Notes under the pieces: model-generated
What the model saw: the letters and a program-made list of their open reading frames with translations, nothing else
What the model was told of the DNA's origin: nothing
Database searches by the model: none
Source: Thermohalobaculum sp963700775
GTDB lineage: Bacteria; Pseudomonadota; Alphaproteobacteria; Rhodobacterales; Rhodobacteraceae
Reading direction: 5' to 3'
Length of the DNA stretch: 64,000 bases
Assembly (NCBI GenBank): GCA_963700775.1
Contig: CAVOYU010000006.1
Span: forward strand, 310,001-374,000
Made by a program: the position numbers and the translations under genes
Shown here: piece by piece, positions 17,931 through 26,052 of the stretch
Position numbering within the stretch: the stretch's first letter is position 1
How the letters are laid out: the number at the start of each line of letters is the position of its first letter

Positions 17931-19748
17931 ATGCACTACTCGTTCCGCACCGACATTCCCGGCCTCGAGCGCACCGTCCTGCTGCTCGAGCGCCCCGCGC
18001 TCGGCACCGCCGGCGACCTCGAGGCCGGCTTCCTCGACGGCGCCGGCCAGGTCGCCCGTCACGACCGCGCCGGCTTCGGCGAGCTCGCCCTCGGTCTGGC
18101 AGCCGATCCCGGGGTCGAGACGCTCGCGGCGATCCGCAACCCGGCGCTGGTGCTGGACGACGGCCTGCCGGAACGCATCGCCGCCGCCCTCGCCGGACTC
18201 GCCCCGCTTGCCGGGCGATGGTCGCTGGCGGCGGCGGGCGGGCTGACACCCTCGGGCGAGCGGGTCTCGGCGCTCTACAGCTCGGAGCATCCCTTCATCC
18301 CCTGCCACCCCTCGCCGCGGCCGCTGACCGACGCCATGCCGGACCTCTGGCTCGCGGACGCCGCCTGGCTCCGCAGCCTGGCATCCGAAGGCGGCCCGCT
18401 GCCCGACACCGCCTTCGAGAGCATCGTGATCAGCGCGGGCTATCTCGCCGGCCGCCTGGCGCTCTATGCCCCGGCCCTGGTCGCCGGGATCGACGGACCG
18501 CTCCGCGCCCGCGACGCGGTGAAGCTGCGGGCCGAGCTGCAGGAACGCCGCGCCGGACCGCTCGCGGGCCAGGAGGTGCCGACCCTGATGGGCCCGGAGC
18601 CGATCCCGCAATCCGCCGCGCCGCACCGGCACGCACCGGCGCCGCGCGAGGATCTCGCGGCGGCAACCGCCCGCGTGGTGGCGGGGCATTGCGACCCGCT
18701 CTCGCTCGGCATCGTGACCCGCACCCGCTTCGACCGCCCGCATCTGCTCGAGCGCCTGCTCGCCTCGGTCACCCGCGCCCGGCGCGACGGCATGGCGATC
18801 GAGGTCGTGCTGTCGACCGATGTCCCGCGCGAGGCCGCCGAGGCGGCGCTCGCCGGCCTGCGGAAAAGGTTCGTGAACCTGGCCCTCCGGCTGCAGGTCA
18901 ACCCGGCCGAGGGGCACAGCCGGGTCACCAATCTGATCGGCGGACTGCGCGCCGCGCGCGCGGACTACGTGGCGATCCTGGACGATGACGACTATCTCGA
19001 CCTCTTCGCCCTCGAGGAGATCGGCAGGACCCTGTTCCTCGGCGCCCGGCCGCTGGTTGTCACCTCCTCCGCCGTCCATGCGGAGAAGTGGGTGGCCACC
19101 CCGTCCGGCCGCCACGTCCTCGCCTCCGCCACCGAACGCATGCGCTACCCGGCCGCGGGCTGGCGCGAGATGTTCCGCGGTGTCAACCGGCTTCCGGTCT
19201 GCGCCCTGGTGATGCCGCGCGGGCGCCTGCTCGCCCGCCTCGAGGCTTTCCGGTTCGACCACGACCTCAGCGAGGACTATGCCCTGGCACTGCTGATGCT
19301 GACCGACCCGGACCTGCCGGAGGTGGTGGAAACCGACCGCATCTTCGGCCGCATCTCGCTCCGCGAGGGCGACGGGCATTCCGTCACCATGACCGACCGC
19401 CGCCCCTGGGCCCGCGACATCGCGCTCTACCTGGCCGGGCTCACCCGGTCGGGCCAGGTCGCGGGGCCGGGCCGGTGGAGCCAGCTCGCCGGCCATCCCG
19501 GCGCCGGGGCGGTGGCCGACGCGGCCAGCCTCGCCGGTCTGCGCGCCGCCCTCGAAACCCGCGAACGCGACCTCCGGCTCGCCCGGCACGAGGCGCAGCG
19601 GCTGCGGGCCGAGCTTGGAGCCGAGCTTGGGGCCGAGCTCGGGGCCGAGCTTGGGGCCGCCCTCGCGCCGCCGCCGCCGGTCCGGCAGGGCGCGGCCGCG
19701 ACCCGCGCCGCCGCCGCGCCGAAGGCGCTCGCCAACGTCACCGGATGA
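17931..19748 (+). CDS. Large protein with an internal GT2 glycosyltransferase domain
   Basis: 605 residues. Residues 1 to about 250 match no family that I recognise. About 258-450 form a GT2 (GT-A fold) domain: LSLGIVTRTRFDRPHLLERL, AEGHSRVTNLIGGLRAARAD and the metal motif YVAILDDDDYLDLF at about 348-361. Residues 535-576 look helical and end in four ELGA quartets encoded by a 12-bp repeat, then a Pro/Ala tail. No membrane segment is seen. The next gene overlaps by ATGA. Likely role: transfer of a sugar in the glycan assembled by this locus; the sugar is unknown. Confidence 0.7.
   Translation: MHYSFRTDIPGLERTVLLLERPALGTAGDLEAGFLDGAGQVARHDRAGFGELALGLAADPGVETLAAIRNPALVLDDGLPERIAAALAGLAPLAGRWSLAAAGGLTPSGERVSALYSSEHPFIPCHPSPRPLTDAMPDLWLADAAWLRSLASEGGPLPDTAFESIVISAGYLAGRLALYAPALVAGIDGPLRARDAVKLRAELQERRAGPLAGQEVPTLMGPEPIPQSAAPHRHAPAPREDLAAATARVVAGHCDPLSLGIVTRTRFDRPHLLERLLASVTRARRDGMAIEVVLSTDVPREAAEAALAGLRKRFVNLALRLQVNPAEGHSRVTNLIGGLRAARADYVAILDDDDYLDLFALEEIGRTLFLGARPLVVTSSAVHAEKWVATPSGRHVLASATERMRYPAAGWREMFRGVNRLPVCALVMPRGRLLARLEAFRFDHDLSEDYALALLMLTDPDLPEVVETDRIFGRISLREGDGHSVTMTDRRPWARDIALYLAGLTRSGQVAGPGRWSQLAGHPGAGAVADAASLAGLRAALETRERDLRLARHEAQRLRAELGAELGAELGAELGAALAPPPPVRQGAAATRAAAAPKALANVTG
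19611..19658. repeat. 12-bp tandem repeat, 4 units, inside the GT2 gene
   Basis: Four units of GAGCT(T/C)GG(A/G)GCC at the C-terminal end of the coding frame, encoding ELGA four times. Copies two and four are identical, so copy number may vary between isolates without breaking the frame. Confidence 0.9.
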
Positions 19749-19756
19749 GGCCACCG

Positions 19757-21376
19757 ATGAAATTCGCCGTCTTCACCAGCTGCTCGCTGAACTACCTGCC
19801 GAAGGCCCGCGTCCTGGCCGAGAGCCTGCGCCGGGCCGAGCCTGGAGCCAGCCTCACGCTCTGCCTCAACGACATCGTGCCCGACTGGCTCGACCTCGCC
19901 TCGGAACCCTTCGACCGGATCTGGCTGCCCGGCGATCTGGGCTACGGCCGGGACTGGATCTTCCAGCACAACGTGATGGAGCTCTGCACCGCCGTGAAGG
20001 GCCGCGCGCTGATGCGGCTTATCGCCGAAGCGGAGGCCGATCTGATCCTCTATCTCGATCCGGACGTGCTGGTCTGCAATCCGCTCGCGCCCCTCGCCGG
20101 CTACCTGGGCGAGGCGTCGATCGGCCTCGTTCCCCACATCCTCGCGCCCGAGGAGACCGAGACCGGGGTCGAGCTGACCGAGATCTCCGTCGCCTCGCAC
20201 GGGGTCTACAATCTCGGCCACCTCGCCCTCCGCCCGGACCCGCGCGGGCGCGCCTTCGCCCAATGGTGGGCGGCCCGGCTCGACCGGCACTGCTTCGACG
20301 ACCGGGCCCGCGGCCTCTTCACCGACCAGCGCTGGGTCGATCTCGCCCCGGCGATCTTCGAGGGGGTGGCGATCCTGAAACAGCCGAACCTCGACGTCGC
20401 CAGCTGGAACCTGTCGCACCGCACGCTCGCGCAGGGGCGGGCGGGCGATCCGGCCTCGTTCACCGTCGACGGGCTGCCGCTCATCACCTACCACTTCTCC
20501 GGCACCGGCCCGTCCGGCACCCACCGGCGGGTGCGGGAGATCTTCGCGCCCGGCTCCGGCGCGGTGGCGGAGATCGAGCGCATCTACGAGACCGCGATCG
20601 CCCGCCACGGCCAGTCCGGCCTCGAGCACGTTCCGCCCGGCTACGATTTCTTCGAGGACGGCACCCCGGTGACCCCGGAGGCGCGCCGCCTCTACCGGCG
20701 CCACGCCGATCTGCAGGCCGCCTTCCCGGACCCCTACGAGGTCGCCCCGGGGCGCCGCTGCTACCGCGACTGGCTGCGCGCCAAGCGACCGGGCACGATC
20801 GCCGGGCTGATCCTGCCGCGCCACCGGCTGGCACAGGCCTATGCCGACCTGTTCGACGCCGGCTGGTATCTCGGCGCCCATCCGCAGGCCGCCGAGGCGA
20901 TCGCCGCCGGCGCGTTCCGCGACGCGCTCGACCACTACGAGCACGTCGGATCGCGGATGCTCTGCGACCCGAACGAGTTCTTCGTCTCGTCCTGGTATCT
21001 CGACCGGGCCCTCGACCACGATCCCTGGCCGCTCAGCACCCGTGCCGGCACGCGCGAGGGCACCCTGCTCTGGCATTACCTCACGACCGGCCTTGCCGCC
21101 GGGCTGGAGCCGGTCGAGTTCTTCGACAGCCGCTGGTATCTCGCCCAGAACCGCGATGTCGAGACCGCCTACCGGCTTGGAACCGTAAGCACGCCGCTGG
21201 CGCATTTCCTCCACCACGGCAGCTCCGAGAACCGCGATCCCGGTCCGGCGTTCCGCAGCACCGCCTATCTCGACGCCAACCCCCCCGCGCGCGGCCTGGC
21301 GGCGGCCGATGGTGTGCGCGGCGCCTTCGGGGCGCTGGTGCGGCTCGGCGGGGTCGGCGGCAAGGCAGCCGCATGA
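19757..21376 (+). CDS. Glycosyltransferase (GT-A, DPD motif) with C-terminal WYL-type repeats
   Basis: 540 residues. The N-terminal ~280 residues are a GT-A domain: FAVFTSCSLNYLPKARVLAE at the start and the metal motif LILYLDPDVLVCNPL at about 96-110, similar to nucleotide-sugar transferases of the GT8-like group. From about residue 360 there are four spaced copies of an F-x-x-x-W-Y-L motif (FDAGWYLGAHPQ, FFVSSWYLDR, FFDSRWYLAQNRDV, FRSTAYLDANPP), each followed by H-Y/F-x-x-x-G, the same module as at the N-terminus of the protein at 10023-12938. An ATG at 19745 overlaps the upstream stop; ATG 19757 is preceded by GATGAGG and is preferred. Confidence 0.75.
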   Translation: MKFAVFTSCSLNYLPKARVLAESLRRAEPGASLTLCLNDIVPDWLDLASEPFDRIWLPGDLGYGRDWIFQHNVMELCTAVKGRALMRLIAEAEADLILYLDPDVLVCNPLAPLAGYLGEASIGLVPHILAPEETETGVELTEISVASHGVYNLGHLALRPDPRGRAFAQWWAARLDRHCFDDRARGLFTDQRWVDLAPAIFEGVAILKQPNLDVASWNLSHRTLAQGRAGDPASFTVDGLPLITYHFSGTGPSGTHRRVREIFAPGSGAVAEIERIYETAIARHGQSGLEHVPPGYDFFEDGTPVTPEARRLYRRHADLQAAFPDPYEVAPGRRCYRDWLRAKRPGTIAGLILPRHRLAQAYADLFDAGWYLGAHPQAAEAIAAGAFRDALDHYEHVGSRMLCDPNEFFVSSWYLDRALDHDPWPLSTRAGTREGTLLWHYLTTGLAAGLEPVEFFDSRWYLAQNRDVETAYRLGTVSTPLAHFLHHGSSENRDPGPAFRSTAYLDANPPARGLAAADGVRGAFGALVRLGGVGGKAAA

Positions 21377-23403
21377 CCGCGTGCCGGGAGACGCCGCCGC
21401 CCCTGCGGACGCTCTTCGTCGGAGGTCCGGGGCGCAGCGGCACGAGCCTCGTCGCCGACCGGCTGGGGCGGCATGCAGGCGTTGCCTCACTGAAGGATGT
21501 CGAGCTGAAGATCTACTGCGAAAAGAATGGTCTGCAGGATCTTTTTCATGCGCTGGTGGCGACCTACTCGCCGAACCGCGCCGGGATGGCGCTGGACCAG
21601 TTCCGGCGCCTGGCCGAGGCGCTGGTCGAGGGCTGCTACGGCCAGCTGGCGCTGGCTGCGCTGGCGCCGGCCGAGACCTGGCGCGCCATTTTCGCCGACT
21701 TCGCCGACGGCCTGCTGGAGCATGGCCACCCGGTCGAGCGGGAACCCGAGGACTTCCTCGCCAGGGCCCGCGCCCTCCACGCCGCCATCGCCGCGCTGGC
21801 CGCGTCGATCGGCCGCCGCCGCCGGGAGGTCGCGGCGCAGCCGCCCGCAACCGCGGCGCGGCCTGGCGTCGCGCCGTTCGGCCCGGCCGCGCTCTTCCTG
21901 GAGAAGACCCCGCACAACCTGCTCGCGCTCGGGTTCCTCTCGCGCCTGGTTCCGGGGGCGCTCTACCTGCATGTCATGCGCGACCCGCGCTCGATCGCCT
22001 GGTCGCTGACGACGATGCGCTGGGGTCCGAGCGACCTCGCCACCGCGGCGCGCTGGGTCGCCTCATACTGTGGCGCCTGGAGCCGGGCCGAGGCGCGGGC
22101 CGCCGATCTCGGCCTGCCCCTGCTCCGGACCCATATCGAGGACATCGCCGCCGCGCCCGGGCCCTCCTCCCTCGGCCTCACCGCCGCACTCGGCCTGGCA
22201 CCCGCGCCCGGTCTTTTCGCCGGCGCCGATCCGGAGACGCTGAACCGCTGGCCGGCCAGCGCCGGCCGGGCCGCCTTGGCCCTGCTCGACAGCGCGCTCG
22301 GCGGATGGGTCGCGCATTTCGGCTACGACCCGGCGCGGATCGGGCACCGGACTGGGGGCGCGGGAAGGGCTTGTGCAAGGGCACGGGGAAGACCGGATCA
22401 GCGCATATGCGCCCACACTCTCGCCGCCCGTCGACGCCGGGCCATCCCGGTCCGCGGAGCGGGATGCCGCCACTCCCGATCCCGCCAGACCCGATCCCGC
22501 CACACCCGATCCCTCCAGATCCGATTCCCCCATGACCGGCCCCGACACTTCCGGCATTGCCGCGACATCCGCCGAATCCGGTTGAAACTCGGCCGAAGCT
22601 CGGCGACCATTGCGGGGATCCTCACCATGGAGTCCACCATGAGCCTCGCCGCCCGCCCGCAGCCGATCCGCAACATCGATCACTGGCAGGAGCGCGTCGA
22701 CCTCGCTGCCGCCTTCCGCTGGACCGCCCGGCTGAACATGCATGAAGGGGTCTCGAACCACTTCTCGCTGTCGGTCAACGACGACGGCACCCGGTTCCTG
22801 ATGAATGCGAACCAGGTGCATTTCAGCCGCATCCGCGCGTCCGAGCTGCTGCTGCTCGACGCCAACGACCCCTCGGCCATGGAGCGCCCCGACGCCCCCG
22901 ACCCGACCGCGTGGGGCCTGCACGGCGCGATCCACCGCCTGTGCCCGCACGCGCGCTGCGCCATGCATGTGCACTCGGTCCATGCCACGGTGCTGGCCAG
23001 CCTCGCCGATTCCACCCTGCCGCCGATCGACCAGAACACCGCGATCTTCTACAACCGGATCGCGGTCGACGACCAGTATGGCGGCCTCGCCTTCGAGGAG
23101 GAGGCCGAGCGCGCCTGCGGCCTGCTGGCCGATCCGTCGAAGAAGGTGCTGGTGATGGGCAATCACGGCATCATGGTCATCGGCGACAGCGTGGCCGACA
23201 CCTTCAACCGCATGTATTTCTTCGAGCGCGCGGCCGAGACCTACATCAAGGCGCTGTGGACCGGCCGGCCGCTGCGGGTGCTCTCGGACGAGATCGCCGA
23301 GAAGACCGCCCGCGAGATCGAGACCTATCCGGGCCAGTGCGACCGGCACCTCGCGGAACTGAAGGCGATCCTCGACCACGAGGGCGACGACTACGCGAGC
23401 TGA
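21373..23403 (+). CDS. Sulfotransferase-like protein; frame stays open into the class II aldolase
   Basis: The start overlaps the upstream stop (ATGA). Residues 1 to about 325 are a P-loop sulfotransferase: LFVGGPGRSGTSLVADRL is the PAPS 5'-phosphosulfate loop, ALFLEKTPHNLLALGFL and ALYLHVMRDPRSIAWSL supply the 3'-phosphate R-x-x-x-S segment. After HFGYDPARIGHRTGG the expected stop is missing. The frame continues for about 95 Arg-rich, low-complexity residues, through four 15-bp repeats, and then directly into the aldolase frame, ending at 23401-23403 (676 codons in all). Either one fused protein is made, or the aldolase is also started independently at 22639. The Arg-rich linker does not look like an evolved domain. 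Confidence 0.65.
   Translation: MTACRETPPPLRTLFVGGPGRSGTSLVADRLGRHAGVASLKDVELKIYCEKNGLQDLFHALVATYSPNRAGMALDQFRRLAEALVEGCYGQLALAALAPAETWRAIFADFADGLLEHGHPVEREPEDFLARARALHAAIAALAASIGRRRREVAAQPPATAARPGVAPFGPAALFLEKTPHNLLALGFLSRLVPGALYLHVMRDPRSIAWSLTTMRWGPSDLATAARWVASYCGAWSRAEARAADLGLPLLRTHIEDIAAAPGPSSLGLTAALGLAPAPGLFAGADPETLNRWPASAGRAALALLDSALGGWVAHFGYDPARIGHRTGGAGRACARARGRPDQRICAHTLAARRRRAIPVRGAGCRHSRSRQTRSRHTRSLQIRFPHDRPRHFRHCRDIRRIRLKLGRSSATIAGILTMESTMSLAARPQPIRNIDHWQERVDLAAAFRWTARLNMHEGVSNHFSLSVNDDGTRFLMNANQVHFSRIRASELLLLDANDPSAMERPDAPDPTAWGLHGAIHRLCPHARCAMHVHSVHATVLASLADSTLPPIDQNTAIFYNRIAVDDQYGGLAFEEEAERACGLLADPSKKVLVMGNHGIMVIGDSVADTFNRMYFFERAAETYIKALWTGRPLRVLSDEIAEKTAREIETYPGQCDRHLAELKAILDHEGDDYAS
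22472..22531. repeat. 15-bp tandem repeat, 4 units, after the sulfotransferase domain
   Basis: Four units of about 15 bases of the type ASACCCGATCCCGCC occupy the region where the sulfotransferase gene should have ended. The period keeps the frame open; in this frame it reads as SRSRQTRSRHTRS-like residues. Confidence 0.8.
22639..23403 (+). CDS. Class II aldolase/adducin family protein
   Basis: 254 residues from the ATG at 22639 (GGAG 8 bases upstream; ATG 22627 is an alternative). The fold's zinc site is visible as the HVHSVHATVLASL segment (H-x-H) and a third histidine in VLVMGNHGIMVIGD; the early NHFSLSVNDDGTRFLMN and later GGLAFEEEAERACGLLADP are family marks. These enzymes cleave or epimerise sugar phosphates or act on small hydroxy acids; the adducin-like group to which this belongs is mostly uncharacterised. 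It is in the same frame as the sulfotransferase with no stop between. A sulfatase gene follows on the same strand. Confidence 0.85.
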   Translation: MSLAARPQPIRNIDHWQERVDLAAAFRWTARLNMHEGVSNHFSLSVNDDGTRFLMNANQVHFSRIRASELLLLDANDPSAMERPDAPDPTAWGLHGAIHRLCPHARCAMHVHSVHATVLASLADSTLPPIDQNTAIFYNRIAVDDQYGGLAFEEEAERACGLLADPSKKVLVMGNHGIMVIGDSVADTFNRMYFFERAAETYIKALWTGRPLRVLSDEIAEKTAREIETYPGQCDRHLAELKAILDHEGDDYAS

Positions 23404-23431
23404 GCGCGGCCCCGCCGTCCGATCGTGCCGA

Positions 23432-23461
23432 AGCCCCCTGCCCCCGGCGGGGGAGGGATAG
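23432..23461. repeat. G/C-run intergenic hairpin between aldolase and sulfatase
   Basis: CCCCC-GGC-GGGGG at 23441-23453 is the core of a C-run/G-run block (CCCCCTG...GGGGGAGGG) of the kind scattered between genes in many high-GC proteobacteria. It may act as a weak terminator. No second copy was noticed in the window. Confidence 0.35.
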
Positions 23462-23509
23462 GGAGGGGCGCCGCCCCCGTACCATCGCTTGCCGCGAAAC
23501 GGGACGCGC

Positions 23510-24913
23510 ATGAACGTTCTCCTGCTCATGGCCGACGAGCTCTCGACCCTCGGCCTCGGCTGCACCGGCGGGGCCAGCGCACGCACGCCGAATCTGGACG
23601 CGCTCGCCGCCCGCGGCACGCGGTTCGGCGCCGCCTACACGCCGTCTCCGATCTGCGTTCCCGCCCGCGCCGCAATCGCCTGCGGGCGCTACCTGCACGA
23701 GATCGGTTACTGGTCCTCCGCCGAAGCCTATGACGGCCGCGTGCCGTCCTGGGGCCACCGGCTCCAGGCGGTGGGTCTGCCAGTGGTGTCGATCGGCAAG
23801 CTCCATTACCGGAACGGCACCGACCCGACCGGCTTTGACAGGCAGATCGAGCCGATCCACATCCCCGGCGGGGTCGGCTGGGTGCGGGGCCTGCTGCGCA
23901 AGCCCCTGTGCAGCTACGATGCCACCGCCGAGCTGGCCGAGATGATCGGCCCGGGCGAGACCGACTACATCCGGTTCGACCGCCGGGTCGCCACCGAGGC
24001 GGAGCGCTGGCTCGCCGATCCCGCCCGCCGCGACCGACCCTGGGCCGCCTTCGTCAGCTTCGTCAGCCCGCACTACCCGCTGATCGCGCCGCCCGAGTTC
24101 TTCCGGCTCTACGACGCGCACATGTTCGAATCCGAGGCCGAGCCGCTGCCGGACCACCCGGTCCTGCGCGCGATCGGGGATTTCTTCGATCACGATCCCT
24201 GGTTCACGCCGCAGAACCGCGGCATTGCACGGGCCGGATATCTCGGCCTTTGCTCGTTCCTCGACGCTCAGGTCGGGCGGGTGCTCGCTGCGCTCGATGC
24301 CAGCGGCCAGACGGCGGACACACTGGTGCTCTTCACCTCGGACCATGGCGAGATGCTGGGCCAGAAGGGGTTCTGGACCAAGTCGACCATGTACGAGGCC
24401 TCGGCCCGCATCCCGCTGATCGCCGCCGGCCCTGGCGTTCCGCAAGGCGGGCTGAGGCGGGATCCGGTCAGCCTGATCGACCTCGCCCCGACCATCTGCG
24501 ACGCGGCGGGGCTGGCCTCGCCGGAGGAGGGCTTCTCGGGCCGCTCGCTCCTCGCACCGGCCGAGCCCGGCCGAACCGTCATCAGCGAGTACCATGACGG
24601 CGGCTCGCCGGTCGGCATCACCATGGTGCGCTGGAACGACGGCGCGGCGGCCTGGAAATACGTTCACTATGCCGAGGGGAACGCGCCGCAGCTCTTCTGC
24701 CTGTCACGGGACCCGGACGAGACGACGGACCTCACAGGCACCGAGCCGGAGGCCCTGGCCGAGGGACGCCGCCGCATGGCCGCGTTTCTCGATCCGGAAG
24801 CGGTGAACGCCCGCGCCCACGCCGATCAGGCCCGCCGCGTGGCCGAGCTCGGCGGCCGCGAGAGGCTGCTCGCGGCCCCGCAGTGGGGCTTCACCCCGGC
24901 CGACAGCCGGTAG
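23510..24913 (+). CDS. Sulfatase, choline-sulfatase-like
   Basis: A 467-residue type I sulfatase. The formylglycine site C-x-P-x-R is present as SPICVPARAA with Cys at about residue 49; the N-terminal metal site is MNVLLLMADELS, the late metal site is VLFTSDHGEMLGQKGFW and the typical TPNLDALAARGTRFGAAYT lies between. The MADE/Q start and the GHRLQAVGLPVVSIGKLHY segment suggest the BetC-like group, which hydrolyses choline-O-sulfate, but other sulfate esters are possible. No signal peptide, so it should act in the cytoplasm. Activity would need a maturation enzyme (FGE or anSME) encoded elsewhere. Confidence 0.88.
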   Translation: MNVLLLMADELSTLGLGCTGGASARTPNLDALAARGTRFGAAYTPSPICVPARAAIACGRYLHEIGYWSSAEAYDGRVPSWGHRLQAVGLPVVSIGKLHYRNGTDPTGFDRQIEPIHIPGGVGWVRGLLRKPLCSYDATAELAEMIGPGETDYIRFDRRVATEAERWLADPARRDRPWAAFVSFVSPHYPLIAPPEFFRLYDAHMFESEAEPLPDHPVLRAIGDFFDHDPWFTPQNRGIARAGYLGLCSFLDAQVGRVLAALDASGQTADTLVLFTSDHGEMLGQKGFWTKSTMYEASARIPLIAAGPGVPQGGLRRDPVSLIDLAPTICDAAGLASPEEGFSGRSLLAPAEPGRTVISEYHDGGSPVGITMVRWNDGAAAWKYVHYAEGNAPQLFCLSRDPDETTDLTGTEPEALAEGRRRMAAFLDPEAVNARAHADQARRVAELGGRERLLAAPQWGFTPADSR

Positions 24914-24919
24914 GGTCGC

Positions 24920-25822
24920 TCACGCGGCGAAGTCCTCCGGGCTGAACGCCTTGTCGTAATGGGCCTTCTGCCGCTTCGCCGCGGTCACCGCGTTGCGCAT
25001 CAGGATCGCCACCGTCACCGGCCCGACGCCGCCCGGCACCGGCGTGATCCAGCCCGCCACCTCGGCGCAACTGTCGAAGTCGGCGTCGCCGACGATGCTG
25101 CCGTCCGGCATCTGGTTGATGCCGATGTCGATCACGGCGGCGCCCGGCTTGATCATCTGGCCGGTGACCAGCCCCGGCTTGCCGACCGCCACGAACACCG
25201 CGTCCGCGCGCCGCGAATGGGCGGCGAGGTTCCGGGTCATGTGATGGCAGATCGTCACCGTCGCCCCCTCGGCCATCAGCATGAAGGCGATCGGCTTGCC
25301 GACGATCTCGGAGTGCCCGATCACCACCACCTCCAGCCCCTTCAGCCCCAGCGGCGTCCGCTTCAAGAGCTCGACCGAGGCGAGCGCGGTGCAGGGGGCG
25401 AGGTCGAGGTCGTTATAGACGATGTTGCCGATCGAGGCCGGGTGCATCCCCTCCACGTCCTTCAGCGGATGGATGGTCATCTGCAGGTCGCGGATCGACA
25501 GATGCCCCGGCACCGGGCGCTGGATGATTACCCCGGTCACCCGCGGATCGGCGTTCATCGCGCCCAGCGCGGCGCGGATCTCGGCCCGGGTCACGTCGGC
25601 GGGAAAGTTCCGCTCCTCGAAGGCGATGCCGGCGGCCTCGGCCCGACGGCGCTGGTTGCGGACATAGATATCGACCGCCTCCACATCGCCGATCGTCACC
25701 GAGACGAGCCGAGGCGCCCAGCCGAGCTCGGCCAGCGCCGTCACCTCGCCGGCGACATCCGCGAGGATCGACGCCGCTGCCCTGCGGCCGTCGAGCAGCT
25801 TGTGTTCAATGCTGTCGGTCAT
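24920..25822 (-). CDS. folD: FolD-like methylenetetrahydrofolate dehydrogenase with altered active site
   Basis: A 300-residue FolD homologue (5,10-methylene-THF dehydrogenase / 5,10-methenyl-THF cyclohydrolase; usual length 280-300). The NADP-binding part is intact: VVVIGHSEIVGKPIAFML, AVFVAVGKPGLVTG, VIDIGINQMPDGSIVGD and the signature ITPVPGGVGPVTVAIL. In the folate site the conserved Y-x-x-x-K is YVRNQ (Tyr53, Gln57), so the catalytic lysine is Gln, and KDVDG is KDVEG (Glu124). Gln101 (IIQRPVP) is kept. ATG 25822 is used; the longer frame to 25948 is Arg/Gly-rich. It is divergent from the persulfide dioxygenase-like gene. It may be dehydrogenase-only or a specialised paralogue. Confidence 0.88.
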   Translation of the reverse strand: MTDSIEHKLLDGRRAAASILADVAGEVTALAELGWAPRLVSVTIGDVEAVDIYVRNQRRRAEAAGIAFEERNFPADVTRAEIRAALGAMNADPRVTGVIIQRPVPGHLSIRDLQMTIHPLKDVEGMHPASIGNIVYNDLDLAPCTALASVELLKRTPLGLKGLEVVVIGHSEIVGKPIAFMLMAEGATVTICHHMTRNLAAHSRRADAVFVAVGKPGLVTGQMIKPGAAVIDIGINQMPDGSIVGDADFDSCAEVAGWITPVPGGVGPVTVAILMRNAVTAAKRQKAHYDKAFSPEDFAA

Positions 25823-26052
25823 CGCCCTCTCCCGGCGCCCGGATACGGATCGCGTCCCCTTCTGCGTCCTCCCGGCACCGCCTTCGCGCATGGATGCGTC
25901 ATCCTGAACGGATTTTCCGCCGCGCCGGCGCGCGGCGGTCCGCCCCATGCGACAAATTCCCCCGGTCTGTTGTCGGGCGCGCCGGCCTACATAAGTTCTA
26001 CATGAGCACCGTGGAGAACCAGCCCATTGAGAACCAGCCCGGAGACGCCGCG
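25823..26052. promoter_or_regulatory. Divergent intergenic region with short direct repeats
   Basis: Between folD and the hydrolase gene. CTACAT occurs twice with an 11-base period (25987-25992 and 25998-26003), and GAGAACCAGCCC twice with a 15-base period (26014-26025 and 26029-26040). The first pair could be a regulator site; the second would encode ENQPIENQP if translation began at the ATG at 26002. No clear -35/-10 pair was found. Confidence 0.35.
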
